Positions 1-9,655 of a DNA stretch of 64,000 nucleotides are shown here, one piece after another. The stretch comes from Euclidia mi. Its lineage: Eukaryota > Arthropoda > Insecta > Lepidoptera > Erebidae. The notes below the pieces were generated by a model. The model ran no database searches and was not told the DNA's origin. It saw only the letters and a program-made list of their open reading frames with translations. A program made the position numbers and the translations under genes. The first letter of the stretch is position 1; each line of letters starts with the position of its first letter. The stretch lies in contig OX123182.2 of the NCBI GenBank assembly GCA_944739405.2, positions 18,859,326 to 18,923,325 on the forward strand. The letters are read 5' to 3'.

Positions 1-483
1 ATTATTTAAATCAGTTTATTAGTAATCAATAGTTTAACAGTTTTTGGACGCAAACTGGGCAAAATGCCAAATTTTGAAGCTTGTTTATTTAAAAAAAAAA
101 ACACAACAAGTTTCGAAGAAAAGTGAAAGCTAATATTAAAATAGACTATATAATGAACGCATTACATAAATTTTTCTTTGAATCAATTTGCTGGAACAAT
201 TTTTTTACATTTTTATTTTCTCCTTCAAAGGACAATGGGCATTTTTGTATGGAGCCTAGGCGGTCCGCGGCCACGAATGATTTTGTTATTAATTAGTGTG
301 TTTTAGTCCTACGATTACTGTGGACAAGTGTTATCACTGTGGTGTACTTCTAAAACAAATAAAAGACGTTTTTATTTTTGAAACTTTATTCGTTTTACTT
401 ACTACTCTGGCTAACGAAAGTGTTAAAGAAAGTGAAACAACTTATTTAGATTGTCATTTTATAATATATCACATATTATTGAC
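1..483. other. AT-rich spacer, no gene seen
   Basis: I see no coding stretch, RNA gene or clear repeat boundary here. The sequence is AT-rich with short A runs. Confidence 0.5.
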
Positions 484-735
484 GACCGGTTGGCGCAGCG
501 GGAGTGTAAGCGACTGCTACGCCGAAGGTCGCGGGTTCGATTCCCGCTCAAGTCAAACATTTGTGTGCATGAACATGGGTGTTTCTATGTATAATATGTA
601 TGTATTTACAAAAAAAAAAGTATATATGTATGTTTATCCATTATCTAGTACCCATAGTACAAGTCTAGCTCTGCTTAGTTTGGGACTAGATGGTGTTGTG
701 TGAATGTGGTAGAATATTATTATTATTATTGTATC
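484..735 (+). mobile_element. tRNA-derived SINE (family S5)
   Basis: The left end reads like a tRNA. An A-box-like TTGGCGCAGCGGGAGTG is followed about 30 bases later by the B-box-like GGTTCGATTCC, the internal RNA polymerase III promoter layout of tRNA SINEs. The body is unrelated to tRNA and ends in an (ATT)n run that directly borders the next element. I recall similar bodies (ATCTAGTACCCATA, GGGACTAGATGG) as dispersed lepidopteran SINEs, but cannot confirm the family name. It is not a functional tRNA gene, because no acceptor stem closes after the T-arm. Confidence 0.75.
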
Positions 736-750
736 AAATTGTATGGTATC

Positions 751-2650
751 AAATTGTATGGAAGAGTGTGGCATCAAAGTAGGCATCCGATGGACAAAAG
801 TGCCTTGAATAAAGCCATTAAGGACCTTAAAACAGCAATATCAAACTTGCATAACGATACCCTACAATCAAAATTAGAGTCACTCACAGCAACCGAAGCA
901 ACAAACTATTCTCTCTGGAAATTTACAAAATCCTTAGATCGCCCACAAGAATCAAAGCCGCCTATAAAAACTGTTAATGGCTGGGCTAGGACAAAGCAAG
1001 ATAAGGCAAATGCATTTGCCAAGTATCTCACAGAAGTTTTTACTCCTAATGATGATGCGGGATCTAACGAATTTGAGGCGAGCCTGGAAGGTGTCCTTAA
1101 TCAGGATTTGCAGCTGGATTTACCACCAAGACCAGCTACTATACGAGAGGTGTGGAGAGCTATAACCATGCTCAAAGATAAAAAAGCACCGGGATTCGAT
1201 TTGATCACCAAGGAAATCCTTAGACAGCTGCCAAAGAAAGCTGTAACATTTATAACAACTCTTTTTAATGGCATCCTACGTGTACAACACTTCCCACTCA
1301 TATGGAAGGTATCTCGAATCATTATGATTCATAAGCTAGGCAAACCTGCTCATGAGGTTACATCATACCGGCCGATCAGTTTATTGCCAATATTCTCAAA
1401 ATTGTTCGAGAAAATTTTACTAAGCCGAATTATGCCCATGCTCAATCAAAACAACAGCATTCCTGATCACCAATTCGGATTCCGGCAACATCACTCGACT
1501 ATAGAACAGGTTCACAGAGTATGCCATGTAATAAGAAATACTTTTGAGCAAAAAGAATATTGTTCTTCAGCTTTTTTGGACATTCAACAGGCATTCGACA
1601 AAGTTTGGCACAAGGGACTTCTCTATAAGATCAAGTCAAATATCTCACACAGCTACTACGCTCTGTTCGCATCGTACCTTTCAAACAGATGGTACCAGGT
1701 TAAAGAAGGCAACTCCACATCAACACTCCAGGAGATCAAAGCAGGTGTACCCCAAGGTTCCGTTCTCGGTCCTGTACTATATACCGTGTACACTGCAGAT
1801 TTGCCAGAAATCCGAGGTATTACCACAGCTACTTATGCTGATGATACTGCCATTCTTGCCAGCGACAAAGACCCCGTCATTGCATCAATCAAGTTACAGA
1901 ATGGCTTAGACGAAATAAGCAAATGGTTATCCAGGTGGCGTATTAAAGCCAGTGCCAACAAATCTGTTCAGGTAACATTTACGCTGAGGCGGAATAACTG
2001 TCCACCAGTGAGACTTGGTAACAACCCACTACAACACAGAGACAGCGTAAGATACCTCGGTATGCATCTGGATCGCCGTCTGACCTGGAAAGAACATATA
2101 AAAAAAAAGAGAGATGAACTGAACATCCGCTATAAAAACCTCTATTGGTTATTGGGACGAAACTCAAAGCTCTCCACAGATAACAAACTTTTAATCTATA
2201 AAAGCATACTAAAACCAAGTTGGATCTACGGCATTCAGCTGTGGGGAAGCGCCAGCGATTCTAACCTAAACATCCTTCAGCGGCTTCAAAACGTAATCCT
2301 GAGGACCTTGTCAAATGTGCCATGGTTTGTTACAAACACCGAAATCCATGCAAGTCTGCAAATATGTACAGTAAAAGAAGAAATCCGAAACACCGCTACG
2401 CGCTATAAAAGGAGGCTAGCTGTACATCCAAATAACTTAGCGGCACAGCTATTGCAAACAAAGTGCGACACACGACTGAGCCGACGTGTTATCCTGGAAC
2501 TCGATAAAATCCAGTAACTCCATAATGAGTAGCTGACTCCGCTGGGAGACACACTCGACCCGACACTACACACTCAAAAAATTTGCTTATAGTCCATGAC
2601 TGATCGCAGATGGGAAGAAAAAAAAAAAAAAAAAAATAAAAATTGTATGG
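751..2650 (+). mobile_element. 5'-truncated Jockey-type LINE with 11-bp target duplication
   Basis: The insertion runs from about 762 to 2639 and is flanked by the direct repeat AAATTGTATGG (751-761 and 2640-2650). It ends in a poly(A) tract at about 2617-2636. A poly(A) tail, short target duplication and missing 5' part (no ORF1, no endonuclease) are the normal result of target-primed reverse transcription. The perfect duplication and open reading frame argue for a fairly recent insertion. The left flank is the (ATT)n tail of the upstream SINE. The right flank begins with an 11-bp perfect inverted repeat (AACTGTGCTTA). Confidence 0.85.
763..2517 (+). CDS. reverse transcriptase part of a Jockey-clade ORF2, open to its stop
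   Basis: This is the C-terminal two thirds of a non-LTR retrotransposon polyprotein that would copy element RNA at the nick. The frame begins inside the linker (RVWHQSRHP, a Jockey-type sequence). It continues through SYRPISLLP (about 1363), the finger motif FGFRQHHST, FLDIQQAFDKVWH (motif A), AGVPQGSVLGPV (from 1741) and the catalytic YADD (1834-1845). The thumb region and a short C-terminal domain end at TAA 2515-2517. The open frame continues upstream into the target site and SINE tail, so the ATG-like starts near 700 are not the element's own. The endonuclease is absent through truncation, so the copy should not be autonomous. Confidence 0.85.
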   Translation, partial: RVWHQSRHPMDKSALNKAIKDLKTAISNLHNDTLQSKLESLTATEATNYSLWKFTKSLDRPQESKPPIKTVNGWARTKQDKANAFAKYLTEVFTPNDDAGSNEFEASLEGVLNQDLQLDLPPRPATIREVWRAITMLKDKKAPGFDLITKEILRQLPKKAVTFITTLFNGILRVQHFPLIWKVSRIIMIHKLGKPAHEVTSYRPISLLPIFSKLFEKILLSRIMPMLNQNNSIPDHQFGFRQHHSTIEQVHRVCHVIRNTFEQKEYCSSAFLDIQQAFDKVWHKGLLYKIKSNISHSYYALFASYLSNRWYQVKEGNSTSTLQEIKAGVPQGSVLGPVLYTVYTADLPEIRGITTATYADDTAILASDKDPVIASIKLQNGLDEISKWLSRWRIKASANKSVQVTFTLRRNNCPPVRLGNNPLQHRDSVRYLGMHLDRRLTWKEHIKKKRDELNIRYKNLYWLLGRNSKLSTDNKLLIYKSILKPSWIYGIQLWGSASDSNLNILQRLQNVILRTLSNVPWFVTNTEIHASLQICTVKEEIRNTATRYKRRLAVHPNNLAAQLLQTKCDTRLSRRVILELDKIQ

Positions 2651-3590
2651 TAACTGTGCTTACTAATGTAAGCACAGTTTATTTATTTATTTTATTTAAT
2701 CATTTATGCACAAACATAGTGTACATCGGTGAACATAATGCCATATGGCATTCTCTACCTGTCAACCTTAAGGTGGTTCAGAGGTGAAAGTGGTAGGTGC
2801 ATTTTACTATTTAGATGTAACTAATGTTAAATAATATACCTACATATATAATACAGTTACCATACAATTTGTTATAAACATAAAATCTTTATTTGGTTAT
2901 AAGGGTACAGAGTGTCACAAGACCCATCACCAAGCCGAAGTCTACTCGTTGTGGACATCATGCCAAGTGATACTAACCAAAAATAATAGCTGGGAAACGA
3001 TTCTTTTTTTAGTTTTCACATTTTTTTAACTGCAATTAAAAGCGCGCGCGTGCAATTCTCGAAATACCTACATATTCATGGGGTTATAGGGCATCTAAAG
3101 AAAATATGAGGGGGTTAATGCATCGATTTTGTACCTAATTAGAAAAATTGCATACTAACTTTGAGCCTCAATATCTGCTGAACCAGTAATTTCCCAGGTA
3201 TAGTGCCCAAGTAAAAAATGTTCGTACTGATTGGTACAACATAGGATTTCAGTTTTCGTTAAGGGTCTTGTTACACCCTGTATATAACTAACATAATATC
3301 ATCAATAAATAATAAGCTATTATAATGCATAATTAATTATTGTATGTAGATAAAGTTATGAAAGAACATAATGGTTTAAAAAAAGAATTAAGTATGATTT
3401 TAAGCCTTGTGTAGCCTAGTTCCTCTCATTCATCCTCTATAATCCCAGTTAATTCTGCTGCTGCTAATCGCAACTCTTCGGGTTGATTTCTTACCCAGCT
3501 ATATAAGTATATAATATACCATACTACGCACATAATAATTATGTGCGCAGCATTTGACCGTGCGCCTATAACTCGGCATAATCTATGAAT
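2651..3590. other. spacer with LINE-tail-like sequence, no gene
   Basis: No coding stretch. At 2680-2830 the minus strand ends in an A-rich (AAAT)n run, which resembles the 3' end of another LINE, but no protein similarity supports it. The rest is AT-rich DNA without recognisable structure. Confidence 0.35.
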
Positions 3591-3909
3591 AATAAGTCCC
3601 AGATATTACTTACGTATTAAGTAGTTAATTATCGCTTGCCCCATGCCTCGGAGAGCAGAATGTACCATCGGTCTTGGCTTTAATGAAGATCTTTGAAAGT
3701 CAATACGGTTGCCTCAAATAAACTGATACTGGTCTAAGCTATGGAAATATCGCTATACCTTTGGGTTACGGATGTCAGACGGCAGTGATCCTTCTGTGGA
3801 AAAGCCGATATTCTGTCATGTCTGTTTGGACTAGTAAGCGGACGTCGAGCTTCAAGGCGTAAGTCTCGGATGCAACCGGGATAACGCTAGGACGATGATA
3901 AATAAGTCC
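3591..3909 (+). mobile_element. SINE-like repeat, family D, with 9-bp target duplication
   Basis: The element (about 3600-3900) is flanked by AATAAGTCC at 3591-3599 and 3901-3909. It shares its body with copies at 15.7, 16.3/17.5, 20.5 (minus) and 48.8 kb. Common landmarks are GCTTGCCCC, AAGATCTTTGA, GGAATATCGCTATACC, GGTCAGAC and a GACGATGAT end. Its left part (ATTAAGTAGTTAATTATCGCTTGC) matches the body of the tRNA-headed C family, so D may be a C derivative with another tail and no tRNA head. Confidence 0.7.
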
Positions 3910-3960
3910 TAGGTCTTACGTGCCTTGACTGTATTCGAACGGGTAACAACCACACTTCTT

Positions 3961-4390
3961 AGACCTTGCATATCATCTAGGTGTAAAGTGCTCCTCAAGA
4001 CAAATCAATCAAGCCCAGACTCGGTCGGGTTATGTCATTTTATTACAGAGATGCCGTGGCCACCTCCCAGCTTCATCATCAGGCCCTGGATATCATCTAG
4101 GTGTAAAGTGCTCCTCAAGACAAATCAATCAAGCCCAAACTCGGTCGGGTTATGTCGTTTTATTACAGAGATGCCGTGGCCACCTCCCAGCTTCATCATC
4201 AGCCCCTGGATATCATCTAGGTGTAAAGTGCTCCTCAAGACAAATTAATCGAGGCCAAATTCGGTCGGTTTATGTCGTTTTATCACAGAGATACCGTGGC
4301 CACCTTCCAGCTTCATCATCAGACCCTGGATATCATCCAAGTGTGAAGTGCTCCTCAAAACAAATCAATCGACCCCAAGCTCGGTGGGCT
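3961..4390 (+). repeat. 120-bp tandem array, about 3.6 units
   Basis: TATCATCTAG recurs at 3971, 4091 and 4211, and as TATCATCCAA at 4331, a period of exactly 120 bp. Units 1-2 are nearly identical, unit 3 is slightly diverged, and unit 4 is more diverged and breaks off near 4390. Because 120 is a multiple of three, one frame stays open through units 1-3 and mimics a repetitive protein. I see no start context or homology supporting translation. Confidence 0.9.
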
Positions 4391-4841
4391 TACGAGGCCA
4401 TCTGCCAGTTTTGTTATCAGACCAGCAAAATATAGTGCAACAATTCATTGCAAATATAGACCTTAAAGTACTTAAACCACGCACATAATTCGAAAATTAA
4501 AATTGATTAAAGAGTTGAACGGTAGCATTATTGATAGTACCGTAGTAGGTAGGTTGAGCACCCTTGAGGGCCTCAACTCTCGAATGACCTTGCACATTGC
4601 ACAAGGGCTACCTACGTTGTCGGTTTTCGTCCACGTTAATAAATTTAAGACAAGTAAATTGAATATAACGCCATCTAGTGATGTTATGTACCATTAAGCG
4701 GTGGTACAAGTGACGTCACGCGTCATCTGGCCCTAATTATTTTTCGATTCGATACGCGTAGCGACATCTTTCGTCATTTATGTTAACGAATTATTGAGTC
4801 ACATTTTTTTGTTCGACTTTGTAAGTCTATATTCTTACTCG

Positions 4842-5015
4842 TCTCTGGTCCCACGTAATAGGGGTGAGCTTATTGCCGTCCAGGCACTTTGCCAGACTCC
4901 GTGCAGCTACATACAATTCGGAAAAACTTAGTAACACTTTAGTCCGACCCGGGAATCGAACCCAGGACTTCCCGGTCAGCAAACCCTTAAGTTATTCACT
5001 GGACTACGGAGGCAG
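4842..5015 (-). mobile_element. tRNA-derived SINE, family A, head part only
   Basis: Read on the minus strand, it begins TGCCTCCGTAGTCCAGTGAA (A-box region). It carries the B-box GGTTCGATTCCCGGGT, then the family body ending near the GTGGGACCAGAGACGAG equivalent. The typical 3' end (CTACCCCTTCGGGGATA) is missing, so the copy is truncated or decayed on that side. Full-length relatives are at 31.9 and 52.5 kb. Confidence 0.75.
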
Positions 5016-5472
5016 TCTCAGTAATCGATCTCATTGAACGCTATTCCGTTTGGTGATTCCTATCCATTTGAATACTCCAACGTCTTTATTCAAATTATTC
5101 GTCGATAAAGACGCTTTTCCCGAGTGCCACTAAGATTGATTACTGATGGTACCTTTGTCGGTATTGAGATAAATGGCTATTGATATAGAACAGTATTGCC
5201 AATTCTAAAAAAAAATCTCTCTATATTCACGTCGAATACTTCCTTAAGCCATTCTGTTCTTGAAATTACGAAAAAAAGCAATCCATCATCTGATTAAATC
5301 ATTAAAATAATTTGTATTATAAGTGTAAAATTAAATAAAGACAGGTGAAGAAATTTATAATTTTAATAAATCCAATCAACTTCTTTTCTGTTTATTTAAA
5401 TCACTTTCATATAAGCTCTAAACACAATAATTATCTTTATTTCACCCTACTTACCATAACATATCATAACTT

Positions 5473-5962
5473 CACGCCTTTATCCCCGAAAGGGAAGGTA
5501 GAGCTGCATTAAACACCCACGCTTCTCCCGTTATGTTTTGGTCCCAATGTAATAGGGGGCGAGCCTGTTGCCATCTACCGGGCACATTATTATCATCATC
5601 ATCAGCCTTTATTAACAGTCCACTGCTGGACTAGGCCTCTGCTTCGAAAGGAGGAATTGGCCTACTATACCACGCTGGCCAAACGGGTTGGTATAGGGTT
5701 TGTATCAAGTTTTCCTTCTCTTACAGCAGCACTGTAAGAGAAGGAAAACTTCTCTGCATAATATACTCCCTCTGTCGGCTCTTACGACACCCATGAGATG
5801 ATATGGGGTGGTGACATTCCGTATTCTTAATCCGTTACCACACGGATGGCACATTATTAAGCGAGCGATAATTAACATTTTTTAATACATAAATAATTTC
5901 GAAAAGTCAGAGGTGTGTGCCCGAGGTACCTGGGGATCAAACCCAAGATCATAAATCCGTTA
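5473..5962 (-). mobile_element. mosaic SINE: family C head joined to family A tail, split by a B element
   Basis: On the minus strand the right part (5962 to 5848) has a tRNA-like head with a B-box-like GGTTTGATCCC and the C-family body TTAATTATCGCTCGCTT. After the inserted B element, the left part (5592 to 5473) is the A-family tail: GTGCCCGGTAGATGGC, CAGGCTCGCCCCCTATTAC and a final TTTCGGGGATAAAGGCGTGA. Removing the B insertion and one copy of its 12-bp duplication joins the two directly. One SINE therefore combines the head of one family with the tail of another. Confidence 0.6.
5581..5859 (-). mobile_element. SINE-like element B, copy 1, with 12-bp target duplication
   Basis: The element (5593-5847) is flanked by GGCACATTATTA at 5581-5592 and 5848-5859. 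On the minus strand it starts at the GTGTGGTAACGGATTAAG equivalent, and its end reads CAGCAGTGGACTGTTAATAA then GGCTGATGATGATGA. No convincing tRNA A and B boxes are visible. The ending matches the 3' end of RTE-type LINEs. This copy is longer than its sisters because it carries a 24-bp inverted duplication at 5727-5750, forming 19-bp perfect arms (5708-5726 and 5732-5750). Confidence 0.8.
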
Positions 5963-6254
5963 CGTACTCCACTGGGCTTTTTTTCTCCTACTTTAGGGGA
6001 AGAAACACCTAAGCAGGCAACCTTGATAGAGGGGAAAACCGATTTGCTCCATCCCTATCACCTGTGGACAATCGAAAATATTTCGAGTAATGGGAACTGT
6101 GTCTTCTCTCGATTTGATTGCTGTGGGGAAGGAAGAAATATATAGGTGCTTTTTCTGTACATTTTCAGAATGTTTTGTAAGTAGTAGTCTTACCTGGTAT
6201 ACTTTGGATGATTGTATGCGTGATCGGCTGGAGTAAACTTTCACGACGATATAC

Positions 6255-6362
6255 GCAAGTGGCTTATCAGCAGCTGGATACCAAAAGCTGAAAATTGGGA
6301 CCAGTGGCGTGCCATTGGAGAGGCCTATATTAATAAAAAGACTATAATAGGCAGATGTTGAT
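6255..6362 (+). pseudogene. RTE-type LINE, last codons and 3' end
   Basis: One frame reads KAENWDQWRAIGEAYI up to a stop near 6350. This resembles the extreme C-terminus of RTE/BovB-type polyproteins (consensus of the form WMRKAEDR..WRALGEAYVQQW, from memory). Only about 35 codons remain, followed by a (GAT)n-like end. It is a heavily 5'-truncated copy of the group seen at 9.5, 30.2 and 39.4 kb. Confidence 0.6.
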
Positions 6363-6582
6363 AATGATAGACCTTCTACAAGTACGTAAGGAGGAAAGCA
6401 GTCTGAAAATTAAGTGAAGGAGACGATAATATACTATCGTATGTTGCCAATACGTCACAAATTCAAGCAACATGATAAAAAGAGATACCTAGATTTAAAA
6501 AAAATATGTTTAATAAATTACTCCATGCGCATGTACTTTGTAGTACAACGCTACGGCTGGACATATCAGTCTCATTTCAGAG

Positions 6583-7175
6583 TTCATCCCAGGCTCCCCC
6601 CCATGGGATCTCCACCTTATCGTGGTGGGGGACTCAGTAACCGTGGCTTGGAATGCCGCAGTGAAGCTAAGAGGGATCCCTGGAGTGGACGCTCCACGTG
6701 GGCTTGGCTGAAGCCTGCGTAGGATGCGTCCATAGGTGCGAGTGCGCGGGACAGTTCTGTCTGTCCCTCGCATTCGGGCGCGGTCGCGGAAGGAGAGGCG
6801 TGTCGGTGTTGCGTTGCCGCGCGCCCTATCTCCCGCGACCAAATGGGGGCGATTCATCGTTGCGTCGCGGTGGGGCCGCAGAGGAAGAGGAGATGCGGTG
6901 TTGCGTTGCAGTCCTGCCTATCCTCTGCGGCCGCTGGGTGTTTTGGCGGCGGGCCCAACACCTTCATCCGCCGCCAAGGGGGTATTGTTTTGGGCACGAC
7001 CGACCATCTGGCGGGCCAATACCCGTCGGGGGGTAGGGAGAAAGCTTCGGAGATACCCTACCCTCCGACACATGGGTACATGAGGAACACGGGTTGATTT
7101 TTAGTCAGTAAGAGTCTGAAGGTCTCCACGAGGACTTTCCAACCCGACACCAAAAAAAAAACTTCATCCCAGGCT
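6583..7175 (+). mobile_element. GC-rich poly(A) element N, copy 1, 13-bp target duplication
   Basis: The element (6596-7162) is bounded by TTCATCCCAGGCT at 6583-6595 and 7163-7175 and ends in a poly(A) run. It starts CCCCCCATGGGATCTCCACC and is strongly GC-rich against an AT-rich surround. It contains stem-loops: GGTCGCGG/CCGCGACC (6782-6789, 6833-6840), GGCCGCAGAGGA/TCCTCTGCGGCC (6874-6885, 6921-6932) and GGCGGC/GCCGCC (6945-6950, 6970-6975). The first two loops both contain GGTGTTGCGTTGC. Several overlapping frames are open, but none recurs intact in all three copies, so I treat it as non-coding and mobilised by a LINE. The near-3' sequence AGTCAGTAAGAGTCTGA recalls R1-type LINE ends, from memory. 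Confidence 0.85.
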
Positions 7176-7490
7176 GCTCTACTCATAATGAAACCTCATA
7201 TAAATGATTTCATACCGCTGTATTCAGTAGACAAGGAGAGACATCCAAAAGATTACTTTTGAAAAAGCTTAATTCGACGGCATAATTAAATATTTAATAC
7301 CACAATTTTATTAATAACATGCTGACTCAGCGAACTTGATACCACCATATATTGGTGCCGACAATATTTTTATACAAAAAAATCCTGTTCCTTAAAATAA
7401 CAAACACATAAAATAAAGATTTATCGAATTTGTCGCAGTCGTTTCAAAGTTATGCGCGTAGGTACATACATTCCGGTGATGCATTTCTTT

Positions 7491-7550
7491 GGCAATGTTA
7501 CATACACCCTTCTAAATTCATTAATTTAGAAGGGTGTATGTAACATTGCC
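7491..7550. repeat. perfect 28-bp inverted repeat with 4-base loop
   Basis: GGCAATGTTACATACACCCT and the following 8 bases (7491-7518) are the exact reverse complement of 7523-7550, with loop CATT. The right arm lies at the 5' end of the reverse transcriptase relic that follows and contains TAGAAGGGTGT, also present in the second copy of that element at 55.9 kb. The left arm therefore looks like an inverted copy made at the element boundary. Confidence 0.9.
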
Positions 7551-8760
7551 GTCGTAGCGCCGTACAAGGAACATCTTTTAGAATCTGCCGTCGGTTGTCA
7601 ACAAGGTGACCCTCTTGGACCACTCATTTTTAGTTTGGCCATCCATCCAGTTATAAACCAACTAAATTCAAAATTAAACATCTGGTACCTAGATGATGGA
7701 ACCCTGGGAGGTGACGTAAACACAGTATATCAAGATCTGGCATTCATGAAATCGAAATTTTTATCCATAGGCTTAGAGTTGAATACAAGCAAATGCGAAA
7801 TTTTTATTAATGACAATTTAGATAAATCCTCTATTCTTTCAAAATTCCAATATCTGGCACCCAATATCACCCAAGTTGAAAATAGTTCTCTTCGCCTCCT
7901 GGGGTCCCCAATTTTAGACGACGGTTTTGATTCCTTTATACATAAAAATTCAAAATTTTTATTATGTTTCAGACAGGCTACTCAAAATTAATATACATTC
8001 GGCTTTTACTATTATTCGATTTTGTCTTTTTGTCCCTAAATTTACACACGCGTTACGGTCTTGACCTTTTTGGAAAAATCCGACTCCACTCATTCAAATT
8101 GACAAAATTATACAGAATACCTTAAGTAAAATGTTGAATATGGCTCTGAACGACCGAGAGTGGCAACAGGCGTCCTTACCTGTGCGCTTGGGCGGCCTCG
8201 TCATTCGCAAAATTTCTGACGTAAGCCTGCCAGCGTTCTTGTCATCGGTCCACAGCACTGCAGAATTGACCAGGAAAATCTTAGCACCTACACTGGTTGA
8301 TTTTGAGGTGCCGTGTAAGGCCGATGCCATGAACGCTTGGAAAAAGGCTTGTCCAGGAACTGAGTTACCCTGAAACTTGTTCTCCCAGAGGCAATGGGAT
8401 GGGCCGCTTTGCAGCGTGGTACGAGAAAACTCCTCAATACATCGGCCAACGCTGCGGAGCGTGCTCGCCTGCTGGCTGTGGGAGAATGGGAATCGGGCCT
8501 CTGGCTTCAGGCACTGCCATCTTCCAATATAAGGTACAATGTTGGATGATACGACCTTCCGCTTCGCTACTTGCCTCCGTTTAGGCGCGTCATGTGTCTC
8601 TCCGCATCGCTGTCACTGCGCATTTCATGACACGCCAACCTCAACGACATTCTGCGCCGTGCTCTTGTCACCGCTGGAATTTCAGCCCAACTTGAACCTC
8701 AGGGCTAGGCACGCGACGATGGCAAGAGACCGGACGGGATGTCTTTGCTGCCGTGGATTG
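7551..8760 (+). pseudogene. YLDD-type reverse transcriptase relic (family G), copy 1
   Basis: A broken copy of the element also at 54.7-56.3 kb. It keeps QQGDPLGP (7599-7622), INQLNSKLNIWYLDD (YLDD at 7686-7697), CEIFIN, and GSPILDDGFDSF near 7910. Another frame after 8130 has REWQQASLPVRLGGLVIRK and DVSLPAFLSS. A further frame has HANLNDILRRALVTAG and KRPDG (8724-8738) after an in-frame stop. KRPDG near the C-terminus is compatible with a PD-(D/E)XK-type nuclease, as in R2-like elements, but that is inference. The fingers and palm start are missing, and frameshifts and stops make it non-functional. The catalytic box is YLDD instead of the YADD usual in insect LINEs. Confidence 0.7.
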
Positions 8761-9489
8761 TTTTGTTATATGCTCCATATAATTGCACACACGTAAAGTT
8801 AAATATTTATTTTTAGAAGTTAATAGTGGATTTATAGAAAATATAGCGGGCGGTCCCTTGTGTGACAACAATTTTTGATAGTTTTTCGTTAATAACTTAA
8901 TGATGCAAACATATTGGTTTATGTATTGTATACAATTAAATAGAACTTTTTAAGCCCTACCTAGCTATGTTTAGAACATATATGCATATACCATAGTATG
9001 TAAGATATTTACATGTATGTGCTTATTTGAAAATAAAGATTTGTTGTGCAAATATTCGGTATGGTGGTCCTCGTTATGCTAAAGTTTCGAGGTAGCTAAG
9101 CGACACAATTTTCGGCCAGTTTGTTGGCGTCCCAACCACCATCTTTGTAACTGAGTAACCGTCAGTAACCGTATGTAACCATCCAGCACCGAACACCTGA
9201 ACAGCATGTCTCCCCACGCATGAAGATGTTTCATTTCTGAAGCCCTATAGGCAGAAGCCATACAATCCACGCACACATAGAACACAGCCGTCGTAGGAAC
9301 GCTCTACAGTCACACACCACCAGCGCACTGTGGCGGACCAGCTAAGGTTCGATTCCTGGCATCCGTCACAAAAAGTAAATTTTATTTTCTTTTTTATTGT
9401 TATGTGGTAATTTTTTAACACAAGACGATACCCGCGGCATGATGATACATCGTAAGAGTTATATTTTTATTTGCGTGTTATTACTAGGC
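8761..9489. other. spacer, no gene
   Basis: No coding signal. A lone B-box-like GGTTCGATTCCTGG at about 9348-9361 might be a SINE remnant, but no A box or family body supports it. Confidence 0.4.
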
Positions 9490-9655
9490 GTATAAGAGGT
9501 TTTGGAATGGCGGCCACGCATCGGGCGTCGTAGTAGCAGAGGCAGGCCTCCCGCAAGGTGAACTGACGATCTTGTTGGGATCGCGGGTAGTGGATGGACG
9601 CGAGTGGCACAGGCTTATGTCCAGCAGTGGACGTCTTTCAGCTAACATGTTTTGA
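9490..9655 (+). pseudogene. RTE-type LINE C-terminus and 3' end
   Basis: With small frame changes the sequence gives GRRSSR, TDDLVGIAGS and AQAYVQQWTSF, the last conserved stretch of RTE-type polyproteins. The codons for YVQQW (TATGTCCAGCAGTGG) are the same bases that form the 3' end of the B and C SINEs here. No catalytic region remains. Confidence 0.65.

Noticed and set aside
484..560. A functional tRNA gene
   Set aside because: Good A and B boxes, but no closing acceptor stem, and a SINE body and (ATT)n tail follow.
3961..4390. CRISPR array
   Set aside because: The 120-bp units are repeated in full with no unique spacers; this is a minisatellite in a eukaryotic context.
6000..6250. Open frames of 76-83 codons on both strands
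   Set aside because: No homology, and they overlap SINE and LINE-tail sequence.
6698..7097. Overlapping open frames of 80-115 codons in element N (also 16679-17351 and 38441-39201)
   Set aside because: High G+C removes stop codons in every frame. No single frame is kept across the three copies and none resembles a known protein.
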